From CAZRGV01 sp964599655 (GTDB lineage: Bacteria > Planctomycetota > Planctomycetia > Isosphaerales > Isosphaeraceae), in contig CAZRGV010000171.1 of the NCBI GenBank assembly GCA_964599655.1, forward strand, positions 1 through 11,047: a stretch of 11,047 nucleotides of DNA. The letters run 5' to 3'. Each line of letters opens with the position of its first letter. Position 1 is the first letter of the stretch. Below are positions 5,561 through 11,047 of this stretch, piece by piece. The position numbers and the translations under genes were made by a program. The notes under the pieces are model-generated. The model did no database searches, was not told the DNA's origin, and was given only the letters and a program-made list of their open reading frames with translations.

Positions 5561-6244
5561 TCAGATGTCGATGCCGAGTCGATACTTCAGCTCGTCGAAC
5601 TGCTCCTTGAAGACGTCGTCGGTCGAGTGCAGGTGCTCGGCCTCGGAGATGAACTTGAGCGTGTCGTCGCACCGGAGGCCGGCATCGAGGAGCACGCGCT
5701 CGAAGGGTTCGAGGTCGTGAGCGTAGACGAACAGGAGCTTGTGCTCGTCGAACTGGACTTCCATCGGGCCGGCCGGGTTCAGCGCGGCAAGGCCGGTGCA
5801 ACCGTCATTCAGGAGCAATTCCTCATAATCGTAAAGCGTGCTTTTAAGGATGACGGTGTCGATGTGCTCACGGTACATGTCGGCGTGGGCGCCTGGCTCA
5901 CTCTCGTGGCTCGACTCCATGACCACATCGACCTCGTCACCCAGAGGGTCGAGCAGTTCCATAAAGACGTCGAAGAGTCGCTCGGAGGAAACACTGGCGG
6001 CAAGAACGGGCATGGTATTGCCCGTTTCGGGATCGCGATAGACGTCGCGCCGATAGCCTTCGCGGGGGATGATCTCCAGGTCGATCGACGGCCTGACGGC
6101 GTCGGTCAGCGAGAAATTCCCGTACCGGCCGACCTTGAGATGGGCGTCCAACTGTTCCTGGCTCAGGTCGTCGAAGCTGGTTCGCGGCATACGGCTGGTG
6201 TTGGTGCGCAGCACCCGCTCGAGGAACCGTTGAAGAAAACTCAT
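5561..6244 (-). CDS. acidic hypothetical protein, 227 aa
   Basis: This is a soluble, acidic protein with no signal peptide or membrane span. It begins with an amphipathic basic helix (MSFLQRFLERVLR). A segment around residues 25-45 reads FDDLSQEQLDAHLKVGRYG, followed by mixed alpha/beta segments (SIDLEIIPREGYRRDVY, ERLFDVFMELLDPLGDEVDVVME, DTVILKSTLYDYEELLLNDG) and a charged tail (DDVFKEQFDELKYRLGIDI). The repeated beta-alpha pattern suggests a compact globular fold. I recognise no family and no catalytic motif. The ATG at 6244 is chosen because a GGAGGAGGGG tract sits about ten bases upstream; a longer frame from a GTG at 6427 has no such site and an atypical extension. It has its own terminator (5471-5517) and a candidate promoter (6445-6473), so it is probably monocistronic. 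Confidence 0.75.
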   Translation of the reverse strand: MSFLQRFLERVLRTNTSRMPRTSFDDLSQEQLDAHLKVGRYGNFSLTDAVRPSIDLEIIPREGYRRDVYRDPETGNTMPVLAASVSSERLFDVFMELLDPLGDEVDVVMESSHESEPGAHADMYREHIDTVILKSTLYDYEELLLNDGCTGLAALNPAGPMEVQFDEHKLLFVYAHDLEPFERVLLDAGLRCDDTLKFISEAEHLHSTDDVFKEQFDELKYRLGIDI

Positions 6245-6444
6245 GGGATAGGGTCCCCTCCTCCCGCGACAGACAAGACAAGGATTCGAAAGCCAGTCCT
6301 CGGACCGCGCCGGATGATCCCGGGGGGCTCGGCGCACCCCCGAATTCCGCCATCCCAGGCATTCATCCGGCACCGCGCCCAAGGCGGACGAAACCCACCC
6401 CGGGGACGGTTGCCTCTCCTTCGGCACCGCTCGAATACCGTTCT

Positions 6445-6473
6445 TCTATATATACCACGAGAGCCGCCAAAAA
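6445..6473 (-). promoter_or_regulatory. candidate promoter for the 227-aa protein gene
   Basis: On the minus strand TTTTTG (6473-6468) is separated by 17 bases from TATAGA (6450-6445), within the only TATATATA tract of the window. Transcription would begin near 6438, leaving a leader of roughly 190 bases before the ATG at 6244. The -35 is weak; the AT-rich -10 is the main evidence. Confidence 0.35.
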
Positions 6474-6832
6474 CCTGCCCTTCGAGCAAAACAAACTGAA
6501 GGGGACCACGGGGACAGGCCGATTCCCTCAGGAGACTGCTTGCTCCGCCCGGCATCTCCGGCGATTCGAGCGTCATCCCACTTTTCAGCAAAGCCGGTGC
6601 CAGTGGCCTGGGGATTTTTGCGCTCGCGGCCCATCGGCCAGAGTTGGTCAGGACTTGAGTCATTTTTCCAGGGGACGGAGCGTCGACGGTCGGTTCGGTG
6701 AACGGTACAAACTCCAAGACGATCCGACCGGGACTCCGTGACGCCGGGAACCCGGCCCCACTCTTTTGAGCCTACGCAAAGCGTTTCCGGAATGCAACGA
6801 GCCATCGGCTCCTGGGTTTTGACGGGAGACGG

Positions 6833-6862
6833 TTGCCCGAACGCCCCTCGCGATGCGACAAT
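6833..6862 (+). promoter_or_regulatory. candidate promoter for the dipeptidase-Uma2 operon
   Basis: TTGCCC (6833-6838) is separated by 18 bases from GACAAT (6857-6862). Each matches 4 of 6 consensus bases. It would start transcription near 6869, about 60 bases before the dipeptidase ATG. Found by eye only. Confidence 0.35.
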
Positions 6863-6927
6863 GCCGGTCCCGTACGAGGCCCGGCCCGGGCCGGTCCTTC
6901 GCCGACGCGAGACCGAGGGAAACCGCC

Positions 6928-8301
6928 ATGGCAATCGAGCAGGTGGACGCCTACCTGGAGTCGCACCGCGACGCGTTCGAGGAGCAGCTCAAGACGCTCC
7001 TGCGGATTCCAAGCATCAGCGCTCAGCCCGAGCACAACCCCGATACCCGACGCGCCGCCGAGTTCGTCCGCGACGACCTTCGAGCCATGGGGATTCCGGC
7101 CGAGCTGGTCGAGTTCGAAACGGGGCATCCCCTCGTCCTCGGCCAACGGAACGACGCCCCCGGCAAACCGACCTTGCTCATCTACGGCCACTACGACGTT
7201 CAGCCTCCCGAGCCGCTGGAGCCCTGGCTCTCCCCCCCGTTCGAACCGACCGTTCGAAACGGCAACCTCTACGCCCGAGGAGCCACCGACGACAAGGGGC
7301 AGATGTTCACCCACCTGAAAGCCGCCGAGGCCTGGCTCAAAACCGTCGGCCGGCTTCCGGTCAACGTGACGTTCCTCATTGAAGGGGAAGAAGAGGTTGG
7401 TGGGGCGAACCTCGAAAAATTTATCGCCGAGAACCGCGAACGGCTCGCCTGCGACTACGCGCTGATCTCCGACACGAGCCAGTTCGCCCCCGGCGTGCCG
7501 GCCATCACCTACGGCTTGAAGGGCCTGGCCTATTTCGAGCTTCGCGTGCAAGGGGCCAACCGCGACCTGCACTCGGGCACGTTCGGCGGCACCGTGCAAA
7601 ACCCGCTCAACGCGCTCAGCGTCATTCTCTCAACCATGAAGGACCCCGACGGCCGCATTTCGATTGACGGGTTTTACGACGCCGTCCGGCCGCTCGAGTC
7701 GTGGGAGCGCGACGAGTTCGCCAAGCTGCCCTTCTCCGAGGCGGAGTTCCAGGCCGATCTGGCGGTCCCGACCCTCTTCGGCGAGTCGGGTTACACGACC
7801 CTGGAGCGCAAGTGGGCCCGGCCGACCTTCGACATCAACGGCCTCTGGGGCGGTTACCAGGGCCCCGGCCCGAAGACGGTTCTGCCCTGCAAGGCCGGCG
7901 CGAAGTTCAGCTTCCGCCTGGTTCCCGACCAGGACAACAAAACGATCGCCGAGCTGGTCCGCCGGCACATCGCCAAGGTCTGCCCGCCCGGCGTGACCTG
8001 GGAGCTCGAGGAGATGCACGGCGCTCCGGCCGTTCTGGTCGAGGTCAAGGGAAGCCCCGGCGTCGAGGCGGCCACCCGCGCCGTCGAGGCCGGCTTCGGC
8101 AAGCCGCCGGTCTTCATCCGCGAAGGGGGCTCGATCCCGGTCGTCGGCCTGATCAAGACACAGCTCGGCGTCGACACCCTGCTGCTCGGCTGGGGCCAGA
8201 ACGACGACAACCTGCACGGCCCCAACGAGAAATTCTCCCTGGCCGACTTCCACCGCGGCATCAAGACCAGCGCGCACCTGCTGGGCGAACTGGGGAGGTG
8301 A
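6928..8301 (+). CDS. M20 family zinc dipeptidase, 457 aa
   Basis: This is a metallopeptidase of the M20 family, closest in outline to the cytosolic nonspecific dipeptidase (CNDP/PepV-like) group. It would hydrolyse dipeptides in the cytoplasm with a two-zinc centre. All expected ligands are visible: His88 and Asp90 in GHYDVQP, Asp121 in TDDKG, catalytic Glu155 and metal ligand Glu156 in IEGEEEVGG, Asp182 in ISDTSQF, and His430 in NLHGPNE. The lid/dimerisation domain (about 195-390) begins at GLKGLAYFELRV and contains HSGTFGG (215-221), typical of the family. The GSIPVVG motif (401-407) precedes the final helix. The length of 457 aa is normal. The ATG at 6928 has GAGGGA seven bases upstream, and the N-terminus from there (AIEQVDAYLESHRD) fits the family. 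An in-frame ATG at 6853 would add 25 Arg/Pro-rich residues and is rejected. It is first in an operon with the Uma2-type gene. Confidence 0.95.
   Translation: MAIEQVDAYLESHRDAFEEQLKTLLRIPSISAQPEHNPDTRRAAEFVRDDLRAMGIPAELVEFETGHPLVLGQRNDAPGKPTLLIYGHYDVQPPEPLEPWLSPPFEPTVRNGNLYARGATDDKGQMFTHLKAAEAWLKTVGRLPVNVTFLIEGEEEVGGANLEKFIAENRERLACDYALISDTSQFAPGVPAITYGLKGLAYFELRVQGANRDLHSGTFGGTVQNPLNALSVILSTMKDPDGRISIDGFYDAVRPLESWERDEFAKLPFSEAEFQADLAVPTLFGESGYTTLERKWARPTFDINGLWGGYQGPGPKTVLPCKAGAKFSFRLVPDQDNKTIAELVRRHIAKVCPPGVTWELEEMHGAPAVLVEVKGSPGVEAATRAVEAGFGKPPVFIREGGSIPVVGLIKTQLGVDTLLLGWGQNDDNLHGPNEKFSLADFHRGIKTSAHLLGELGR
8294..8298 (+). promoter_or_regulatory. Uma2 gene ribosome-binding site inside dipeptidase 3' end
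   Basis: GGAGG lies in the last codons of the dipeptidase gene, directly before its TGA stop (8299-8301), and eight bases before the ATG at 8307. This supports translational coupling and fixes the downstream start, although the reading frame is open much further upstream. Confidence 0.75.
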
Positions 8302-8306
8302 ACCCG

Positions 8307-8981
8307 ATGGCGACCGTCGCCTCCCCTCCCAACGCGGAGACCCCCGACATGGTCGTCGCCCTGACCGACCTCTCCTGGGACGACTTCGAGGCGCTTGCCC
8401 GCATGAAGGGCGAACGCCACCATCCCCGCCTCCTTTACCGCCAGGGGAGCCTGACACTGGTGTCTCCTTCCCAGCGCCACGAGCAGGCCGAAGACCGTCT
8501 CGACTCGATCGTCAAGGCCGTCACCTGCGAACTCGACATCCCATGTACCGCGACGGGCGCCACCCTCTTCCGTCGACGCGACCTGGACCACGGCATCGAG
8601 GGCGACAAGACCTATTACATCGCCAATCACCCGGTCGCATGCCGCGAACAGGAAATCGACCTGAACGTCGACCCGCCCCCCGACCTCGCCATCGAGGTCG
8701 AGGTCACCCACCCGGCGGCCGAGGCCGTCGAGACCTGGCGACGTCTCGGTGTGCCCGAGGTCTGGGTCTTCGAGGACCGCCGAGGCGCCTTGAGGATCCT
8801 GCATCTCGACCCGGGCGGCCACTATCGCGACGCCTCCACCAGCCGCGCGTTTCCGTTCCTGACCGCCGGGGAGATCCAGGAATGGGTCGCCCGGCCGCGA
8901 AACGAGGCCGAAAGCCGCTGGGAACGACAGCTCCGGGACTGGGTTCGAAATGAGCTGGCGAGGCGTGTCGCGGATGGGTAA
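8307..8981 (+). CDS. Uma2 family (DUF820) PD-(D/E)XK-type protein, 224 aa
   Basis: The protein follows the Uma2/DUF820 layout. An N-terminal DLSWDDFEALARMKGERHHPRLLY... segment is followed by GSLTLVSPSQRHEQAEDRL (48-65), the substrate-side strand TATGATLFRRRDL (81-93), the core PDLAIEVEVTHP (125-136) and the final GVPEVWVFED (148-157) strand. Uma2 proteins have a restriction-endonuclease-like fold; their biological role is poorly known and they are greatly amplified in planctomycetes and cyanobacteria. Asp126 and Glu130 are present. The Lys usually found about ten residues after the Glu (as in ..SSLDKLPIY..) appears to be replaced by Ala140 in THPAAEAVETW. The activity may therefore be altered or lost. 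It starts five bases after the dipeptidase stop and is probably co-transcribed with it. No functional link with peptide cleavage is evident. Confidence 0.85.
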   Translation: MATVASPPNAETPDMVVALTDLSWDDFEALARMKGERHHPRLLYRQGSLTLVSPSQRHEQAEDRLDSIVKAVTCELDIPCTATGATLFRRRDLDHGIEGDKTYYIANHPVACREQEIDLNVDPPPDLAIEVEVTHPAAEAVETWRRLGVPEVWVFEDRRGALRILHLDPGGHYRDASTSRAFPFLTAGEIQEWVARPRNEAESRWERQLRDWVRNELARRVADG

Positions 8982-8989
8982 GTCCTACC

Positions 8990-9107
8990 GAATCGCCCGA
9001 AACGGTTGTCTTTCGCGGGGTGGGCGCTGCCCACCGATCTTCCGTCGGCGAAACGAGTTCCATGGGCAGCGCCCGCCCTACCGCAAGACGAGTCGTTCGA
9101 GCGATTC
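8990..9107. repeat. long imperfect palindrome, full-size copy of a dispersed element
   Basis: The element is an almost continuous inverted repeat. The terminal arms are GAATCGCCCGAAACG (8990-9004) and CGTTCGAGCGATTC (9094-9107). The inner arms are GGGTGGGCGCTGCCCA (9018-9033) and TGGGCAGCGCCCGCCC (9063-9078), which pair at 15 of 16 positions plus one G-T. The loop is 29 bases. In between, TGTCTTTCGCGG faces the complement of CCGCAAGACG. The shorter element at 820-898 shares both ends. It sits between the Uma2 gene and serS, begins nine bases after the Uma2 stop, and may also serve as a transcription barrier or 3'-end hairpin. There is no T-run. A non-autonomous MITE or REPIN is the likeliest nature. 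Confidence 0.75.
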
Positions 9108-9146
9108 CGGATCACCCCGTCGAACCTCAACAGGTCGTCACGGCCC

Positions 9147-9175
9147 TTGACCTTCAAAGGTAACTCCACATCGAT
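9147..9175 (+). promoter_or_regulatory. candidate promoter for serS
   Basis: TTGACC (9147-9152) is a good -35 hexamer. At 17 bases spacing the -10 would be ATCGAT (9170-9175), a poor match. It lies after the palindromic element and about 70 bases before the serS start. Evidence is weak. Confidence 0.28.
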
Positions 9176-9247
9176 CTGTGACTTTTTCGCGCAACGTGTC
9201 CCGACCCGGAATCGCGTTGCGAGAGCTGGCACGCCGAAGGAACGCGT

Positions 9248-10536
9248 ATGCTCGACCTGAAATTCGTCCTGGCCAACGCCGAAACCGTCAAGAAGAACTG
9301 CCGGGACCGCAACGTATCGGCCGACGTTGTGGACGAGGTCGATCGGCTCATCGCGCTGGAGACCGACCGCAAGGCGCTGCTCCAGCAGGTGGAGGAGACG
9401 AGACGCCGACAGAACGAGATCGCCCAGGCCACCGGCAAGGAAAAGGATCCGGAGAAGCGCTCCGCGCTGGTCGCCGAGGGAAAGCGGCTCAAGGCCGAGG
9501 TTTCCACGAATGAAGAGAAGCTCAAGGAATTCGACGCCGAGGTGAAACGGCGGCTGGGCCGGATTCCCAACCTGACTCACCCCGACGCCCCCATCGGCCA
9601 GACCGAGGACGCCAACGCGGTCATCAAAACGTGGGGCACGCCTCGCACGTTCGACTTCCCGCCGAAGGATCACGTCGAGATCGGCAAGGCGCTCGACCTG
9701 ATCGACTTCGAGGCCGGGGGCAAAGTCGCCGGCCACGGGTTCTACTTCCTCAAGCGCGATGCCGCGGTGCTCGACCTGGCGTTGCAGCAGTTCGCGATGC
9801 GAACGCTGATCCAGGAAGGGTTCACGCCGATCATCACGCCCGACCTGGCCCGCAACAGCATTCTCGAAGGGATCGGCTTCAACCCGAGAGGGCCGGAAAC
9901 CCAGGTCTACTCGGTCGAGAACACCGACCTGAGCCTCGTCGGCACGGCCGAGATTACCCTGGGCGGCATGCACGCCGACGAGATCCTCGAGGCCGATCGT
10001 CTGNNNNNNNNNNNNNNNNNNNNNNNNNNNNNNNNNNNNNCGGCGCCGCGGGCCGCGCGAGCAAGGGGCTTTATCGCGTCCACCAGTTCACCAAGGTCGA
10101 GATGTTCGCCTTCACCGAGGGCACGCTCGAAGCCTCGGGGGCGATGCACCAGGACTTGCTCCGGATCGAGGAGGCGATTTTCCAGGCACTCGGGCTGCCG
10201 TACCGGGTGCTCGACATCTGCTCGGGCGACCTGGGAGGCCCGGCCTACCGCAAGTTCGACATCGAAGCCTGGATGCCCGGCCGCGGCGAGGCCGGCGAGT
10301 ACGGCGAGGTGACCAGCACGTCCGACTGCACCGACTACCAGTCGCGACGGCTCAACATTCGCTACAAGCCCGCCGGCCAGAAAGGAACCAAATTTGTTCA
10401 CACCCTGAACGGCACGGCCGTCGCGATCAGCCGGGCCTTGCTGGCCATCCTGGAAAACTACCAGCGGGCCGACGGCAAGGTCGACGTGCCGGAGGTCTTG
10501 CGGCCCTGGATGGGGAAGGATACGATCGGGGATTGA
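9248..10536 (+). CDS. serS: seryl-tRNA synthetase (serine--tRNA ligase)
   Basis: This class II aminoacyl-tRNA synthetase charges tRNA-Ser (and tRNA-Sec where present) with serine using ATP, in the cytoplasm. The N-terminus MLDLKFVLANAETVKKN is typical. Residues 28-104 form the long antiparallel coiled-coil arm that grips the tRNA variable arm. Then come RIPNLTHPDAPIG, DFEAGGKVAGHGFYFLKRDAA, motif 1 (about 176-200, ending FTPIITPDL) and the serine-site TAE (233-235). After the N-run come GLYRVHQFTKVEMFAF, DICSGDLGGPAYRKFDIEAWMPG, the EVTSTSDCTDYQSRR loop, and motif 3, HTLNGTAVAISRALLAILENYQ. The tail VPEVLRPWMG is canonical. The start has GAAGGAA five bases upstream. The 37-N gap removes most of motif 2 (the F-R-x-E core), and the frame differs by one base across it. 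This is an assembly effect, not a real frameshift. About 15 residues are missing, giving a true length near 431 aa, the usual size. Confidence 0.95.
10004..10040. other. assembly gap of 37 N inside serS
   Basis: The run of N interrupts serS after codon 252. Upstream codons start at 9248 plus multiples of three, while the downstream frame that restores serS starts at 10042. A real gap length must therefore leave remainder 2 on division by 3, which 37 does not. By comparison with remembered SerRS sequences the missing stretch is about 15 residues, i.e. 44 bases plus the C at 10041. Confidence 0.95.
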
Positions 10537-10567
10537 ACAACAAGACACGCGTTCGAAAAATTCCACG

Positions 10568-10680
10568 ATGACAGGACGTGAGCGCGCGTGCCCGATCTAG
10601 TCGGTCCTCGCGCTGGCGGCACACCATCGCCAGATCCTGACCTATGACATGCTGGCACGTCTCAACGGCGTCGCTCCGGT
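10568..10680 (+). pseudogene. fragment of an unnamed gene with in-frame stop
   Basis: From the ATG at 10568 the frame reads MTGRERACPI, a TAG at 10598-10600, then SVLALAAHHRQILTYDML and ARLNGVAPVG before turning into Arg-rich sequence. The part after the stop looks like genuine protein (helix plus an ILTYDMLARLNG motif, of the kind seen near the start of small helical proteins). The end point near 10680 is estimated from where the opposite-strand transposase remnant becomes recognisable. I cannot name the family. It has no ribosome-binding site. The likeliest reading is a gene killed by a nonsense change and truncated by insertion or recombination with the neighbouring transposase relic. Confidence 0.35.
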
Positions 10681-10857
10681 GGGTCGGCCAGCGCGGCGCC
10701 GGGGTCGGCGTCGAAGCGGGCTAGCCACTTGTGGGCGGTGCGTGCGGCGGCTGACGCCGGAGCGGCGGGCGGCCTCGGCAACACTCAGGCCGGCGGTGCG
10801 GACGGCCTGGACCAGGGCGCTGCGTTGTTCGGGCACGGGATCGACTTTCCAGCGCAC
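10662..10857 (-). pseudogene. truncated, frameshifted IS481-like transposase N-terminus
   Basis: From a GTG at 10857 the frame reads VRWKVDPVPEQRSALVQAVR, then TAGLSVAEAARRSGVSRR. This is the typical N-terminal helix-turn-helix of IS481-type (or related DDE) transposases. The frame then breaks. Removing one copy of a 4-base tandem duplication (TGCGTGCG on the + strand, 10739-10746) restores VSRRTAHKWLARFDADPGAALAD followed by PPERRR and a stop at 10664-10662. The repaired peptide is only 63 aa against about 350 for a full transposase, so the catalytic domain is gone. It is a dead relic. The IS family assignment comes from memory of the HTH motif and is moderately sure; the HTH itself is clear. 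Confidence 0.7.
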
Positions 10858-10960
10858 GGCCCACCCCCGTTCTGCGGGCCAGCCGACTTTCTGGGGGCCA
10901 GCGGACCCGCTCAGGGGGTTACCCATGCCCCGGCACCACACTCGGCACGAGACCCCCGGG
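10858..10960. other. sequence upstream of transposase relic
   Basis: No gene is seen here. The octamer GGGCCAGC occurs near both 10877 and 10897, separated by CGACTTTCTGG-type sequence. This may be the remains of the outer end of the insertion sequence, but no clear terminal inverted repeat or target duplication can be defined in the window. Confidence 0.3.
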
Positions 10961-11036
10961 TTTCGGCCTCGGACGAAGGGTGGCTGGGGCTTCGGCCTCG
11001 GACGAGCGGTGGCTGGGGCTTCGGCCTCGGACGAGG
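10961..11036. repeat. 29-bp tandem repeat, at least 2.6 copies
   Basis: Copy 1 spans 10961-10989, copy 2 spans 10990-11018, and a partial third copy spans 11019-11036. Copies 1 and 2 differ at three positions only. The core is TTCGGCCTCGGACGA followed by GGTGGCTGGGG. The period is not a multiple of three and no open frame with good features covers it, so it is non-coding. There are no unique spacers, so it is not a CRISPR array. Confidence 0.85.
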
Positions 11037-11047
11037 GAAAGAGTGTA

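Larger units (their letters stand above)
6245..6927. other. divergent intergenic region
   Basis: This 683-base stretch lies between the leftward 227-aa protein gene and the rightward dipeptidase gene. No frame in it has a ribosome-binding site plus family-like sequence. It contains an unusually AT-rich spot, TATATATA at 6447-6454, and candidate promoters for both flanking genes (listed separately). A small CCGGG/CCCGG inverted repeat near 6744-6755 has no T-run. I see nothing else in 6480-6830. Confidence 0.5.

Noticed and set aside
967..6244. toxin-antitoxin, defence or biosynthetic gene cluster
   Set aside because: The neighbouring genes show separate transcription units and no effector, nuclease-toxin, NTPase or biosynthetic signatures that would make a system.
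5465..6499. 344-aa open frame on the plus strand
   Set aside because: It is antisense to the 227-aa protein gene and would start in that gene's terminator; no supporting motif.
7701..8306. N-terminal extension of the Uma2 protein reaching into the dipeptidase
   Set aside because: The frame is open by chance. The extension is low-quality Arg/Pro-rich sequence and the ATG at 8307 has an ideal GGAGG site.
8822..9973. 383-aa open frame on the minus strand
   Set aside because: It runs across the Uma2 end, the palindrome and the serS coiled coil in antisense, with no recognisable domain.
9248..10536. genuine frameshift or pseudogene status of serS
   Set aside because: The frame change coincides exactly with the N-run, and both halves are well-conserved SerRS; a wrong gap length explains it fully.
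10961..11036. CRISPR array
   Set aside because: Repeats are directly adjacent with no unique spacers and no cas genes are present.

Overview
The window is GC-rich bacterial chromosome with well-spaced genes, long intergenic stretches, a secreted low-complexity protein, an orphan lipoprotein, a Uma2-type PD-(D/E)XK protein and many palindromic repeats. This mix best fits a planctomycete, probably of the Isosphaeraceae type. That placement is an inference from gene style and remembered families; there is no rRNA or other decisive marker.

Layout. Bases 1-191 hold small palindromic repeats. A small helix-turn-helix protein lies at 192-443 (-), followed by an orphan rightward terminator (478-519) and a long palindromic element (820-898). 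A 262-aa protein with a DUF433-like C-terminus follows at 967-1755 (+). After a hairpin, a candidate promoter and a hexanucleotide microsatellite comes a secreted Pro/Thr-rich protein at 2137-2910 (+). Three leftward genes follow: an unknown 195-aa protein (3049-3636), a substrate-binding lipoprotein (3759-5330) and an unknown acidic 227-aa protein (5561-6244). The last of these ends in a clear intrinsic terminator. The lipoprotein has its own candidate promoter, so these genes look like separate transcription units. The divergent region 6245-6927 separates them from a rightward two-gene operon: an M20 zinc dipeptidase (6928-8301) and a Uma2-family protein (8307-8981). A second, longer copy of the palindromic element (8990-9107) precedes serS (9248-10536), which is split by a run of 37 N. 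The right end is a graveyard: a gene fragment with an in-frame stop, a truncated and frameshifted transposase N-terminus (IS481-like), and a 29-bp tandem repeat that runs to the window edge.

The genes do not form one visible pathway. The core functions are tRNA-Ser charging (serS) and peptide turnover (dipeptidase). The rest are accessory or lineage-specific. I see no convincing new multi-gene system. The most useful observations are the shared long-palindrome repeat family, the transposase/gene-fragment junction with its 4-bp duplication, the loss of the usual catalytic lysine in the Uma2 protein, and proof from reading frames that the N-run has the wrong length.
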